A stretch of DNA of 64,000 nucleotides from Mesorhizobium sp. AR07 (GCF_024746815.1 NZ_CP080525.1:6595190-6659189), one strand, 5' to 3'. Counted from the first letter of the stretch, positions 49,665 through 58,394 are shown. Notes: generated from the sequence alone by a model not told the origin. Made by a program: numbers and translations.

Positions 49665-50858
49665 CAGGGGAATCGCATTTGAGTAAAAGTAGGTCTTGCG
49701 GACTGTGGAAAGGTTGATTCTTTAGGGGCTTTGTCTTTGAAGGAGAGGCCCAATGCCATTGCTGCTTTCGATTTTGCGGGAAGTACAAGACCCGCGTGAC
49801 GTCAACGCGCGTCATGATCTGGCGGAGCTTCTGTTTTTGGCCTTGGCTGCGACGTTGTGCGGCGCCAAAAGCTGCGTGGATATTGCCGATTTCGTCGAGG
49901 GTCAGGAAGAAGAGCTGAAAGAGATCGTGGTGCTGGAGCATGGCTGTCCGAGCCACGACACGTTCAGCCGGGTGTTTCGACTTCTCGATGCCGATGAGCT
50001 TGCGCGCAGCTTTGCCAGCTTCATGGCGGCGCTGCGCCAAACGCTCGGACTTTCGCCGCCACGCGGCGTGGTGGCCGTCGACGGCAAGGCGTTGCGGCGC
50101 GGCTATGCGAAGGGGCGGGCTTTCATGCCACCTTTGATGGTGAGCGTGTGGGACGCCGAGACGAGGCTGTCGATTGCCGCTGCCCGCGCGCCTGAGGGCG
50201 ACGAGGTCAAAGCCACGCTGGATCTTCTGAAGAGCTTGGATTTGAAGGGCTGTACAGTGACGGCCGATGCGCTGCACTGCCGCCCCGACACCGCCAAGGC
50301 GCTGATCGGCAAGAAGGCGCATTATGCGCTGGGGCTGAAGCCCAATCGTCCCAAGCTGTTTGCCGCGGCCGAACGAAGCTTCGCCCAAGCCGGCGAGATC
50401 GCGTTCTTTGAGACCAGCGACAGCGCGCATGGCCGCACCGAGACGCGAAGGGCTTCGGTCCTGCCGCTCAAGCGGCTGCTCGACCTGCCGGGCTTTCCCG
50501 GCCTCAAGGCGATCGGACGCATTGAGGCCTCTCGCAGCGTGGCAGGCGGCAAATCCAGTACCTCCGTGCGCTATGTCGCGCTCTCCAAAGTGCTTACCCC
50601 CAAAAGACTGGCCGAGACGCTCAGAGCACATTGGACAATCGAGAACCAGTTGCATTGGAGCCTCGACGTCGTCTTCCATGAGGACGACGCTCGCTCCCGC
50701 AAGGACAACGCCCCGCAAAACCTCGCCGTCATCAGACGCCTCGCGCAAAACATCTTGCAAGCCCATCCTCTCGACAAACCCATCGCAAGCAAAATGCGCA
50801 GAGCCAGATGGAACAAAGACTTCTTCTTCCAGCTCTTTACTCATATGCGATAGCCCTG
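49665..50858 (+). mobile_element. Intact ISAs1-family insertion sequence, 1194 bp
   Basis: The ends CAGGGGAATCGCATTTGAGT and, reversed, CAGGGCTATCGCATATGAGT extend to 23-base imperfect inverted repeats (20 of 23 match). A single transposase gene fills the element, and its stop lies inside the right repeat. The element is flanked by the exact duplication CCCTTGCGGG. All three features point to a complete, recently inserted element of the ISAs1 family. Confidence 0.93.
49753..50853 (+). CDS. ISAs1-family transposase
   Basis: A 366-residue DDE transposase. It has the N-terminal DDE_Tnp_1-associated domain (LLSILREVQDPRDVNARHDLAELLFLALAATLCGAKSC), catalytic Asp in VAVDGKALRR, Asp in TADALHC, and Glu in the HWSLDVVFHEDDARSRKDNAPQNLA segment diagnostic of ISAs1/H-repeat proteins. 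An AAGGAGAGG ribosome site precedes the ATG. The frame is intact and full length, so the element may be active. Confidence 0.95.
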   Translation: MPLLLSILREVQDPRDVNARHDLAELLFLALAATLCGAKSCVDIADFVEGQEEELKEIVVLEHGCPSHDTFSRVFRLLDADELARSFASFMAALRQTLGLSPPRGVVAVDGKALRRGYAKGRAFMPPLMVSVWDAETRLSIAAARAPEGDEVKATLDLLKSLDLKGCTVTADALHCRPDTAKALIGKKAHYALGLKPNRPKLFAAAERSFAQAGEIAFFETSDSAHGRTETRRASVLPLKRLLDLPGFPGLKAIGRIEASRSVAGGKSSTSVRYVALSKVLTPKRLAETLRAHWTIENQLHWSLDVVFHEDDARSRKDNAPQNLAVIRRLAQNILQAHPLDKPIASKMRRARWNKDFFFQLFTHMR

Positions 50859-50868
50859 CCCTTGCGGG
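50859..50868. repeat. Right 10-base target-site duplication of the IS
   Basis: CCCTTGCGGG directly follows the right inverted repeat; it is the partner of 49655-49664. It continues into the rest of the interrupted family C repeat, ending near 50895. Confidence 0.9.
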
Positions 50869-50973
50869 GGAGATGGCCGGCAGGCCAGAGGGGGGTGGGA
50901 CGGATCACGGCGTTTGAATGGCGCACTTCTACTGGAAATGAGCCAATGAATTGGCTGATGAGCCGAGGGCCAG

Positions 50974-51024
50974 CACCCCCTCTGCCTTGCCAGGCATCTC
51001 CCCCGCAAGGGGGGAGATCGGCAG
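50974..51024. repeat. Family C repeat, inverted partner of the copy broken by the IS
   Basis: CACCCCCTCTGCCTTGCCAG then GCATCTCCCCCGCAAGGGGG and GAGATCGGCAG is the reverse complement of the copy at 49643-49664 plus 50859-50895. It ends 17 bases before the lytic transglycosylase stop. Confidence 0.8.
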
Positions 51025-51040
51025 GAGCCATCAGATTCGG

Positions 51041-53071
51041 TCAACTACGTCCGTTCACCAGATCCCCGACGATGTCGTATTTGCCGGAAATACGCATCTT
51101 GTAGACTTCGTAGTTCTCCATCACGCGCTGCACGTAACTTCTTGTTTCCGTGTAGGGAATCCGCTCGATCCAGTCGACGACGGCGTCGATGTCCTTGCCG
51201 CGCGGGTCGCCGTATTTCGCGACCCACTGGCTTGCCCGGTTGGGGCCGGCATTGTAACCGGCGAAGGTCAGCACATAGGAGCCGTTGAAGCGGTCAAGCT
51301 GCTCGCCGAGGAAGGCGGCGCCCAGCGTCGCGTTGTAGCCGGCGTCGGTGGTCAGCCGTGTCTGCGAAAACTGCAATCCGGCCTTCTTCGCCAGCTGTCT
51401 GGCGGTTCCCGGCATCAGCTGCAGCAACCCGCGCGCGCCCGCGCTCGACACGGCGCCGATGTTGAACTCGCTTTCCTGGCGGGCGATCGCATAGGCCAGC
51501 GCCTTGCCCGAGCCGGAAATGTTGGCCGAATCGGGAATGACGCCAAGCGGATGCGACAGCGCGCCGACATCGATGCCGCGCGCCCCGGCGATCTTGCCAA
51601 CCTTCAGCGCCATGAAATGGTTGCCCTGCTTTTCCGCAAGAACGGCAAGCAGCGCCAGCTCGCCCGGGCTGGTCAACTGCCCGGCAAGGTCGCGGTAGAG
51701 CGTCTCGGCATAGCGGTCGTAACCTGCCTCCTGCAGCCGCTTGATGGCACTGACCGCCTCGCGGCCGGCAAAATTCCGCCGGTCGGCGTCGTCAGGCTGC
51801 GGATAGACAATGGTCAGCGCCGGCCGGCCGACGCGTTCGGCGGCAAGCTGGCCGTAAAATGTCGTGCCATAGGCAGCGGCACGCGCAAAATAGTCCTTGG
51901 CGTTGCCCGGGCCACCGACTTCCGCCGCACGGCCGAGCCAATAATAGGCGCGTGACAGCGTCATCGGCCCCTGGGCAAGGTCGGCGATGCGCGCAAAATG
52001 CGTTGCGGCAAGCTTGGGGTCGTTCAGGCCGCGCAGCGCATACCAGCCGGCGTGGAATTCGGCGTCCACCGCATTGGCGGCACTTTCGGCCGCATGCGTG
52101 GCGACGATCCGGTAGGCCGTCTTCATGTCACCCTGGTCGACCAGTTCGCGCGACAACACCCGGCGCTCGACCCACCAGGCGTCCGGATCGACCAGAGCTT
52201 CGCGATCGGTCGGTGCCTGCATCACCACGGCCGCGGCGTCGGCAAAGTTCTCCTGCCTGCGCAGATATTCAGCCTGCGCGAAGAAATAGCCGGCCGAACG
52301 CTGCGCCACCGGCACTGCTTTCAGCAGTTTAGGTGCGTTCTTGTCGCCTCTGTCGGCCGCGGCCCAGGCATCGGCAACCTGCTGTGCACCGGCGAGGCCG
52401 GCGACGCGCTGTGCGGAATTCGCCCGACCGGCATAGAACATGCGCTCCATGCGAAAACGGTGGTCGGCGGCCGGAATCAGGCTGCCGAATTCCTTGATCA
52501 GCGCCGTCTCATCCTTGGCTTCGAGGATCGCGGTGCGCCAGAATGGCGACAGCACCGAGCGCGCCGCCTTGGCATTGCCCGACGACACATAGGCGCGGGC
52601 GAGAACCATCACGCCCTCGAATGTCTGCGGTTGGCTGCCGTCGAACGTCCGAATGACGGTGTCGGGGGCAGGGTTCTCGCGATAGAGCGCGCGCTCGCTG
52701 TTCTTGCGCAAGGCGACGGTGCCCGGCCAGTTGGGCAGCATCTTGGCGGCGGCGGTAATGTCGCCGCTTGGAACCTTGTCGCCGCCGTAAAGCGCGATCG
52801 CCCAGGCAAGGATATGCTGGTCGAGCGAATGAGCGGCAAGTGAATCACGCACCGCACGGGCAGCAGGAATGTCGCCAGCCGCCAGCGCATCCAGTCCGCT
52901 CTTCAACAGGGCGACGCTGGGCGAGGCATCCTGTTGCGCTTTGTCCTGAAGGCCCGGCATAGGGATGGCCGAGGTGACCTGCACATCCACGCTGCCGCCG
53001 ATCGCCATGCCCGGCATCAGCGCGAGCGTGGCGCCGAGCAGCGCGAAGAGGTGAGGCCGAGTGGCCGGCAT
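51041..53071 (-). CDS. Soluble lytic murein transglycosylase (Slt70-like)
   Basis: A 676-residue periplasmic protein. A signal peptide (about 1-25) is followed by a long alpha-superhelical region typical of Slt70 (about 40-490) and a C-terminal SLT lysozyme-like domain. The catalytic Glu is at about 533 (AIARQESEFNIGAVSSAGARGLLQLMPGTARQLA), with LTFAGYNAGPNRASQWVAKYGDPRG and ERIPYTETRSYVQRVMENY following. It cleaves peptidoglycan to 1,6-anhydro products. It stands alone on its strand. Confidence 0.94.
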   Translation of the reverse strand: MPATRPHLFALLGATLALMPGMAIGGSVDVQVTSAIPMPGLQDKAQQDASPSVALLKSGLDALAAGDIPAARAVRDSLAAHSLDQHILAWAIALYGGDKVPSGDITAAAKMLPNWPGTVALRKNSERALYRENPAPDTVIRTFDGSQPQTFEGVMVLARAYVSSGNAKAARSVLSPFWRTAILEAKDETALIKEFGSLIPAADHRFRMERMFYAGRANSAQRVAGLAGAQQVADAWAAADRGDKNAPKLLKAVPVAQRSAGYFFAQAEYLRRQENFADAAAVVMQAPTDREALVDPDAWWVERRVLSRELVDQGDMKTAYRIVATHAAESAANAVDAEFHAGWYALRGLNDPKLAATHFARIADLAQGPMTLSRAYYWLGRAAEVGGPGNAKDYFARAAAYGTTFYGQLAAERVGRPALTIVYPQPDDADRRNFAGREAVSAIKRLQEAGYDRYAETLYRDLAGQLTSPGELALLAVLAEKQGNHFMALKVGKIAGARGIDVGALSHPLGVIPDSANISGSGKALAYAIARQESEFNIGAVSSAGARGLLQLMPGTARQLAKKAGLQFSQTRLTTDAGYNATLGAAFLGEQLDRFNGSYVLTFAGYNAGPNRASQWVAKYGDPRGKDIDAVVDWIERIPYTETRSYVQRVMENYEVYKMRISGKYDIVGDLVNGRS

Positions 53072-53282
53072 GATCGTTACGCCTTTCCTTGCCCTGGCAT
53101 TTTACCACCAGTGCGCAATGGTCCGAAGGCTAAACTTAGGTCGTGAAGAGCCCGTAAACAAAAGGTTATCGAGGCCATTCGAATTGCGCTTGCTGGCACC
53201 ATGGCAATGCTTGCCGCGTAACAGTGTCGAGACTATGGTGCGCCGCTTCGCTTTCGTTTAGAAGGCGCGCGATAAAACACCG

Positions 53283-53338
53283 ATGCATGTCGCCTGAAAG
53301 TGGGTACCGGTTTTGGGACAACGACATGCATAAACAAA
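53283..53338. repeat. Intergenic palindromic repeat, family B, in the dapA leader
   Basis: ATGCATGTCGCCTGAAAGTG then GGTACCGGTTTTGGGACAAC and GACATGCATAAACAAAG match the family B layout. It ends 24 bases before the dapA start, so it is inside the transcript leader. Confidence 0.8.
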
Positions 53339-53361
53339 GAAGTCCCAAGGAGTTGGACGAC

Positions 53362-54243
53362 ATGCTGAGAGGCTCGCTTACCGCGCTCGTGACACCGTTC
53401 GAAAAGAGCGGGCGTTTCGACGAGAAAGCCTTTCGCGCGTTCGTCGAGTGGCAGATCGGCGAGGGCACGACGGGCCTTGTCCCGGTCGGCACCACTGGCG
53501 AGTCGCCGACGCTGTCGCATGATGAGCACCGCCATGTCGTCAAGGTCTGTGTCGAAATGGCCAAGGGCCGGGTTCCGGTCGTTGCCGGCGCCGGTTCCAA
53601 CAACACGGAAGAGGCGGTCGGGTTGGTGCAATATGCCGAGAAGGCGGGCGCCGACGCTGCCCTGGTCGTTACGCCCTATTACAACAGGCCGACCCAGCGC
53701 GGCCTCTACGCGCATTTCGCCGCCGTCGCCAAGGCGACCAGCCTGCCGATCATCATCTACAACATCCCGCCGCGCTCGGTCATCGACATGAGCCCGGAGA
53801 CGATGGGCCGGCTATGCCGAGACTTCAAGAACATCGTCGGCGTCAAGGACGCCACCGGCAAGGTCGAGCGGGTGTCCGAGCAGCGCGCCACGTGCGGCAA
53901 GGACTTCATCCAGCTTTCGGGTGAGGACGCTTCGGCACTCGGCTTTAACGCGCATGGCGGTGTCGGCTGCATTTCGGTGACCTCGAACGTCGCGCCGCGG
54001 CTCTGCGCCGAGTTCCAGGAAGCAACGCTTTCCGGCGACAGCGCCAAGGCGCTGGAGTTGCAGGATCGCCTGCTGCCGCTGCACAAGGCGATCTTCCTCG
54101 AACCCGGCGTTTCCGGCGCCAAGTATGCGTTGTCGAAGCTTGGCAAGGTCGAGAATGTGCTGCGTTCGCCGTTGATGACGGTCGAACAGTCGACCGCCGA
54201 CAAGATCGATGCGGCGATGAAGCACGCCGGCTTGGTAAATTAG
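53362..54243 (+). CDS. dapA: 4-hydroxy-tetrahydrodipicolinate synthase
   Basis: A 293-residue class I aldolase of lysine and diaminopimelate synthesis. It condenses pyruvate with aspartate semialdehyde. The protein has GTTGESPTLSHDEH, VTPYYNRPTQRGLYAHF, IIIYNIPPRS (catalytic Tyr) and the Schiff-base Lys162 in IVGVKDATG. The start at MLRGSLTALVTPF follows AAGGAG at 53347-53352; the longer frame from 53224 would translate the family B repeat. The standard rhizobial dapA-smpB neighbourhood follows. Confidence 0.96.
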   Translation: MLRGSLTALVTPFEKSGRFDEKAFRAFVEWQIGEGTTGLVPVGTTGESPTLSHDEHRHVVKVCVEMAKGRVPVVAGAGSNNTEEAVGLVQYAEKAGADAALVVTPYYNRPTQRGLYAHFAAVAKATSLPIIIYNIPPRSVIDMSPETMGRLCRDFKNIVGVKDATGKVERVSEQRATCGKDFIQLSGEDASALGFNAHGGVGCISVTSNVAPRLCAEFQEATLSGDSAKALELQDRLLPLHKAIFLEPGVSGAKYALSKLGKVENVLRSPLMTVEQSTADKIDAAMKHAGLVN

Positions 54244-54250
54244 CGAGCCC

Positions 54251-54380
54251 GTTTGGAAACTCTACTCCTGCGGCCATCTGAAGGCGTCACCTGCGCTTCC
54301 GGTGCTCACGTACTATATGTACGTTCCGCTCCGGGTCTCGGTTACACCATCATCTGACTCGCAGGAGCGAGTTTCGAAAC
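54251..54380. repeat. 130-base imperfect palindromic element between dapA and smpB
   Basis: Outer arms GTTTGGAAACTC...CTCCTGCG and CGCAGGAG...GAGTTTCGAAAC, and an inner palindrome CACGTAC-TATAT-GTACGTT, give a long fold-back centred near 54314. It begins 8 bases after the dapA stop and ends 14 bases before the smpB start. It differs from families A-C. Confidence 0.75.
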
Positions 54381-54394
54381 GGACTCTGGACGTC

Positions 54395-54874
54395 ATGAAT
54401 CAAGTCAGAAAAGCCGATCCCAACAACAAGACCGTTTCGGAAAACCGCAAGGCCCGGTTTTCCTATGAGATTCTCGATACGATCGAGACCGGCCTGGTGC
54501 TGACCGGCACCGAGGTCAAGTCGCTGCGCCAGGGCCAGGCCAACATCCAGGATAGTTATGCCTCGGTCGAGGGCGGCGAAATCTGGCTGATCAATTCCTA
54601 TCTGCCGGAATATCTGCAGGCCAACCGCTTCAACCACGAGCCGCGCCGGCGCCGCAAACTCCTGCTCAACAAGCGCGAGATGGCCAAGCTGTCGCAGAGC
54701 GTCGACCGCGAAGGCATGACGCTGGTGCCGCTAAAGATCTATTTCAACGATCAGGGCCGCGCCAAGCTGCTGCTCGCCGTCGGCCGCGGCAAGAAGCTGC
54801 ATGACAAGCGCGAAAGCGAGAAGCAGCGCGACTGGTCGCGTGAGAAGGGCAGGCTCTTAAAAGAGCGTGGGTAG
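54395..54874 (+). CDS. smpB: SsrA (tmRNA)-binding protein SmpB
   Basis: A 159-residue RNA-binding protein. It shows VSENRKARFSYEILDTIETGLVLTGTEVKSLRQGQANIQDSYASVEGGEIWLINSYLPEY and ends with a basic tail (RESEKQRDWSREKGRLLKERG). SmpB brings tmRNA to stalled ribosomes for trans-translation. The ATG at 54395 begins the family-typical N-terminus; the longer frame from 54302 would translate the palindromic element. Length is typical for rhizobia. Confidence 0.97.
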   Translation: MNQVRKADPNNKTVSENRKARFSYEILDTIETGLVLTGTEVKSLRQGQANIQDSYASVEGGEIWLINSYLPEYLQANRFNHEPRRRRKLLLNKREMAKLSQSVDREGMTLVPLKIYFNDQGRAKLLLAVGRGKKLHDKRESEKQRDWSREKGRLLKERG

Positions 54875-54889
54875 GCTGGGGCCATTCGT

Positions 54890-55633
54890 TTGAAGAGCCG
54901 GATCGTCCTTTTGGGCTTGGCCAGCCTGGTTTTGGCGTGTTTCATCGCTGTGGGCGGCCATTTCTATTTCAGGGCATTCTCGCCAGACCGTGGCAAATAT
55001 CCGGTCAGGGGCATCGACGTCTCCCACCATCAGGGCCAGATCGACTGGCGCCGCGTTGCCGCCGACGATGTCGCCTTCGCCGTCATCAAGGCGACCGAAG
55101 GCGGCGATCATGTCGACGACGCCTTCGCAAGGAACCTGCAAGAGGCCCGCGCCGCCGGGCTTGCCGTCGGCGCCTATCATTTCTTCACCTTCTGCCGGCC
55201 AGGTGGCGACCAGGCGAAGAATTTCATCTCGGTGGTACCGCACGATCAGCCGCTGCTGCCGCCGGTCGTCGACATCGAGTTCGGCGGCAATTGCCCGCAG
55301 CGGCCAACGCCCGAGCAACTGAATGCCGAACTCGCCGCGTTCCTCGCTCCGGTCGAGGCCGCATTCGGCAAGCCGGCGATTGTCTATCTGACCGACGAGG
55401 CTGAGCAGGCCTATGCCGGGCGCATCGTTGCCCGGCCGCTCTGGCTTCGCTCATTGCTGCTGCAGCCGGCCAGCGACGACTGGATCTACTGGCAGTACCA
55501 CAACAAAGGGCGTGTCGACGGCATCAACGGCGATGTCGATCTCAATGTGCTGCAGGGCGGGCCGGCCGTGTTGGCCGCGCTGTATTCAGCCTCGCCGGGA
55601 TCGATCTCTCCGGAGGCACCACGATCTCCCTGA
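54890..55633 (+). CDS. GH25-family lysozyme, membrane-anchored
   Basis: A 247-residue protein starting at a TTG codon 15 bases after smpB. One N-terminal hydrophobic anchor or signal (about 5-27) is followed by a GH25 muramidase domain. It shows GIDVSHHQGQIDWRRVA, FAVIKATEGGDHVDDAFARN, AVGAYHFFTFCRPG, PPVVDIEFGG (catalytic Asp/Glu) and WIYWQYHNKGRVDGINGDVDLNV. It hydrolyses the beta-1,4 bond of peptidoglycan in the periplasm. It is probably cotranscribed with smpB. Confidence 0.92.
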   Translation: MKSRIVLLGLASLVLACFIAVGGHFYFRAFSPDRGKYPVRGIDVSHHQGQIDWRRVAADDVAFAVIKATEGGDHVDDAFARNLQEARAAGLAVGAYHFFTFCRPGGDQAKNFISVVPHDQPLLPPVVDIEFGGNCPQRPTPEQLNAELAAFLAPVEAAFGKPAIVYLTDEAEQAYAGRIVARPLWLRSLLLQPASDDWIYWQYHNKGRVDGINGDVDLNVLQGGPAVLAALYSASPGSISPEAPRSP

Positions 55634-55648
55634 ACCCGGTCGGGGCAT

Positions 55649-56011
55649 TCATGCCGCGGCCTGGGAGACCTCCGGCGCGAGCGTCACATTGGCATCGCCC
55701 CAGACTTTCAGCGCGGTGATCACCGTTTCCAGGCTTCTGCCGCGCGGCGTCAGGCTGTATTCCACCTTCGGCGGCACCTGCGGGTAGATCTTGCGCGCAA
55801 TCAGTCCGTCAGCTTCCAGTTCGCGGAGCTGGTTGGTCAGCATGCGCTGCGTGCAGTTCGGAATGCGCCGGCGTATCTCGTTGAAGCGCAGCGTGCCCTC
55901 GAACAGATGGTAGAGCACGACGCCTTTCCACTTTCCGTCGATGTAGCGGAGCGTTCCTTCCACGGTGCAGCCAGGGCTGCAATCGAATCGTTCGTGGCGA
56001 ATGCGCGGCAT
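55649..56011 (-). CDS. HxlR-family transcriptional regulator
   Basis: A 120-residue winged-helix protein. MPRIRHERFDCSPGCTVEGTLRYIDGKWKGVVLYHLFEG and NCTQRMLTNQLRELEADGLIARKIYPQVPPKVEYSLTPRGRSL are the standard HxlR core. The two N-terminal Cys (DCSPGC) are of the type that senses quinones or thiol stress in QorR/YodB relatives. It is divergent from a quinone-reductase-like gene, which it probably represses. The frame extends upstream to 56275, but the family starts here. Confidence 0.93.
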   Translation of the reverse strand: MPRIRHERFDCSPGCTVEGTLRYIDGKWKGVVLYHLFEGTLRFNEIRRRIPNCTQRMLTNQLRELEADGLIARKIYPQVPPKVEYSLTPRGRSLETVITALKVWGDANVTLAPEVSQAAA

Positions 56012-56031
56012 AACGGTATCCTTTTCGACAC

Positions 56032-56049
56032 TATGTGCTTTATATGTGC
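56032..56049. promoter_or_regulatory. Candidate HxlR operator (direct repeat, 11-base period)
   Basis: TATGTGC at 56032-56038 recurs at 56043-56049, one helical turn apart, in the 111-base gap between the divergent regulator and oxidoreductase. No other motif stands out in the gap. Binding is inferred. Confidence 0.4.
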
Positions 56050-56122
56050 ATTCTTGCGCTTCCGGCACATAATCCGCATCTCTGCTCCGAACAACGTTCA
56101 ACAGCAATCGCGGAGACCAAAA

Positions 56123-57136
56123 ATGCGCGCCGTCGGCTATCAAATTCCAGCCCCCATCACCGATGAGGTCTCCCTTGTCGATATCGACTTGCCCAAGCCA
56201 GAGCCGAAAGGCCGTGAACTGCTGGTCGAGGTGAAGGCAATCTCGGTCAACCCGGTCGACACCAAGGTGCGGCAAAGCGCCAGATCCGAAGCCGGAGCGT
56301 GGCGTGTGCTCGGCTGGGACACCGCCGGCCGGGTCGTCGCGACCGGTCCGGACGCCAGCCTATTCAAGGTGGGTGACGACGTCTTCTATTCCGGCGCCCT
56401 GGCGCCGCAAGGCACCAATGCCGAGTTCCACAATGTCGATGAGCGTCTTGTGGGGCGCAAGCCCGGCTCGCTCGGCTATGCGCAGGCAGCGGCGCTGCCG
56501 TTGACCGCGATTACCGCCTGGGAGGCTCTGTTCGATCGCCTCGATGTCAGGAAGCCTGTCGCGGGCGCGGCGAATGCCATCCTGATCATTGGCGGCGCCG
56601 GCGGTGTCGGCTCGATCGCGGTGCAGCTAGCGCGGCAACTGACCGATCTGACGGTGATCGCCACCGCATCACGGCCCGAGACACGCGACTGGGCGCTTGG
56701 GCTCGGCGCCCATCATGTCGTCGACCATTCCAGGCCGCTCGCCGCCGAAGTCGCAAGCCTCGGCATCGGCGCGCCAGCCTTTGTGTTCTCGACAACCAAC
56801 ACTGACCGGCATCTGGCCGAGATCGCCGAATTGATCGCCCCGCAAGGCCGGTTCGGACTGATCGACGATCCCAAATCGCTCGACATCAATCCGTTCAAGC
56901 GCAAGAGTGTGTCCGTGCATTGGGAATTCATGTTCACCCGCTCGATGTTCGAGACGCAGGACATGGCCGCGCAAGGCCAGCACCTCAACGAATTGGCCCG
57001 GCTTGTCGAAACGGGTACGATCCGCACGACATTGGGCGAGACCTTCGGTCCTATCAATGCCGCCAATCTGAAGCGCGCCCATGCCCTGATCGAGACCGGC
57101 AAGGCCAAAGGCAAGATCGTGCTGGAAGGGTTCTGA
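56123..57136 (+). CDS. Zinc-independent quinone oxidoreductase-type alcohol dehydrogenase (MDR)
   Basis: A 337-residue medium-chain dehydrogenase. The N-terminal GroES-like part (about 1-130, MRAVGYQIPAPITDEVSLVDIDLPKPEPKGRELLVEVKAISVNPVD) and a Rossmann domain with ILIIGGAGGVGSIAVQLARQL match the QOR/YhdH-like branch. The zinc-site cysteines are missing. It uses NADPH to reduce quinones or enones. The divergent HxlR regulator supports quinone or electrophile detoxification. Start ATG at 56123. Confidence 0.92.
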   Translation: MRAVGYQIPAPITDEVSLVDIDLPKPEPKGRELLVEVKAISVNPVDTKVRQSARSEAGAWRVLGWDTAGRVVATGPDASLFKVGDDVFYSGALAPQGTNAEFHNVDERLVGRKPGSLGYAQAAALPLTAITAWEALFDRLDVRKPVAGAANAILIIGGAGGVGSIAVQLARQLTDLTVIATASRPETRDWALGLGAHHVVDHSRPLAAEVASLGIGAPAFVFSTTNTDRHLAEIAELIAPQGRFGLIDDPKSLDINPFKRKSVSVHWEFMFTRSMFETQDMAAQGQHLNELARLVETGTIRTTLGETFGPINAANLKRAHALIETGKAKGKIVLEGF

Positions 57137-57144
57137 AGGCGGCG

Positions 57145-57801
57145 CTATGTCTGCAGGAACGCCGCGATCTCGCTGAAGACGCTGACGAACATCGCTTCGG
57201 TCAAGACGCCGGTGTTGGTGTTGTAGCGCGAGCAATGATAGCTCGAAAACAGCGTGATGCCACCGGCCGGCAGTTGCCCGCCATGCTTGAACGGATAGGC
57301 GGCGACGCGCGCGCCCAACGCGCGCACTGTCGATTGGTGCGCGATCGATCCCAGCGCCAGCACGGCACGCAAATTGGCAAACCGGGCGATCGTCGGCACC
57401 AGGAACGTCCGGCAGGTGGCAATCTCGGCGCCCACCGGCTTGTTCTCCGGCGGCACGCAGCGCACCGCATTGGTGATCGCGGTGCCGACGAGCTCCAGCC
57501 CGTCATCCGGCCGCGCCTTGAACTCACCGCGCGCAAAACCGTGCGAAATCAACGTCGAGTACAGCAGGTCGCCGGCATAGTCGCCGGTGAAGGGGCGTCC
57601 GGTGCGATTGGCGCCGCGCAGGCCGGGCGCCAGCCCGACGATCAGAAGCCGGACGGCATCGTCGCCCTCCGGCGGCAGGAAGGTCGGCACCGGCGCGTTG
57701 AACCAGGACGGCTCGCGTTGCCGCCATTCGGCGATAAACTCATGCAGCCGCGGGCAGAGCGGGCAGTCGCGGCCGGGTTCGGAAGAGGAAAGGGCGGTCA
57801 A
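57145..57801 (-). CDS. Family 5 uracil-DNA glycosylase (UdgB-like)
   Basis: A 218-residue protein. LLIVGLAPGLRGANRTGRPFTGDYAGDLLYSTL is the UdgB active-site segment (GLAPxxxGANRTGRxFTGD), with TNAVRCVPPENKP and FSSYHCSRYNTNTG following. Cysteines at DCPLCP and VRCVPP plus later ones can bind the 4Fe-4S cluster. It excises uracil and other deaminated bases from DNA. It lies 11 bases downstream of the NYN gene on the same strand, so they are probably cotranscribed. Confidence 0.93.
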   Translation of the reverse strand: MTALSSSEPGRDCPLCPRLHEFIAEWRQREPSWFNAPVPTFLPPEGDDAVRLLIVGLAPGLRGANRTGRPFTGDYAGDLLYSTLISHGFARGEFKARPDDGLELVGTAITNAVRCVPPENKPVGAEIATCRTFLVPTIARFANLRAVLALGSIAHQSTVRALGARVAAYPFKHGGQLPAGGITLFSSYHCSRYNTNTGVLTEAMFVSVFSEIAAFLQT

Positions 57802-57812
57802 GGCGACCGGCC

Positions 57813-58394
57813 TCAGTAGTCGTCCTCGTCGACTTCGGCTGGCTCGGGACGGCGCACCGGCCGTTCGGACGGATCGCGACCGACCTCGTTCTTCAGCGTT
57901 GTCAGGTCGATGAAATGATCGGCTTGGCGGCGCAGATCGTCGGAGATCATCGGCGGCTGCGAGGCCATGGTCGAGACGATCGATACCTTGCGGCCGCGCC
58001 GCTGCAGCGCCTCGACCAGCGTGCGGAAATCGCCGTCGCCGGAAAAGATGACATAGTGGTCGACGACATCGGCGAGTTCCAGCGCATCGACCGTGAGTTC
58101 GATGTCCATATTGCCCTTGATCTTGCGGCGGCCGGTCGAGTCGGTGAATTCCTTGGCCGGCTTGGTGACCACCTTGAAGCCGTTATAGTCGAGCCAGTCG
58201 ATCAGCGGTCGGATCGAGGAGTATTCCTGATCCTCGACCAGCGCCGTGTAATAGTAAGCGCGCAGCAGATAACCGCGCTTCTGGAAGCTCGCCAGAAGCT
58301 TGCGATAGTCGATGTCGAAGCCGAGCGCGCGCGACGTCGCGTAGAGATTGGCGCCGTCGATGAACAAGGCGATTTTTTCGCGAGGGTCGAACAT
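57813..58394 (-). CDS. NYN-domain (LabA/DUF88-like) protein
   Basis: A 193-residue protein with a PIN-like NYN nuclease fold. It shows IALFIDGANLYATSRALG (catalytic Asp in the DGANL motif), GNMDIELTVDALELA and YVIFSGDGDFRTLVEALQRRGRKV, giving the four acidic residues of the family. Its C-terminus is acidic and basic mixed (RRPEPAEVDEDDY). NYN proteins are putative RNA-processing nucleases. It is the first gene of a two-gene unit with the UdgB-like gene. Confidence 0.9.
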   Translation of the reverse strand: MFDPREKIALFIDGANLYATSRALGFDIDYRKLLASFQKRGYLLRAYYYTALVEDQEYSSIRPLIDWLDYNGFKVVTKPAKEFTDSTGRRKIKGNMDIELTVDALELADVVDHYVIFSGDGDFRTLVEALQRRGRKVSIVSTMASQPPMISDDLRRQADHFIDLTTLKNEVGRDPSERPVRRPEPAEVDEDDY

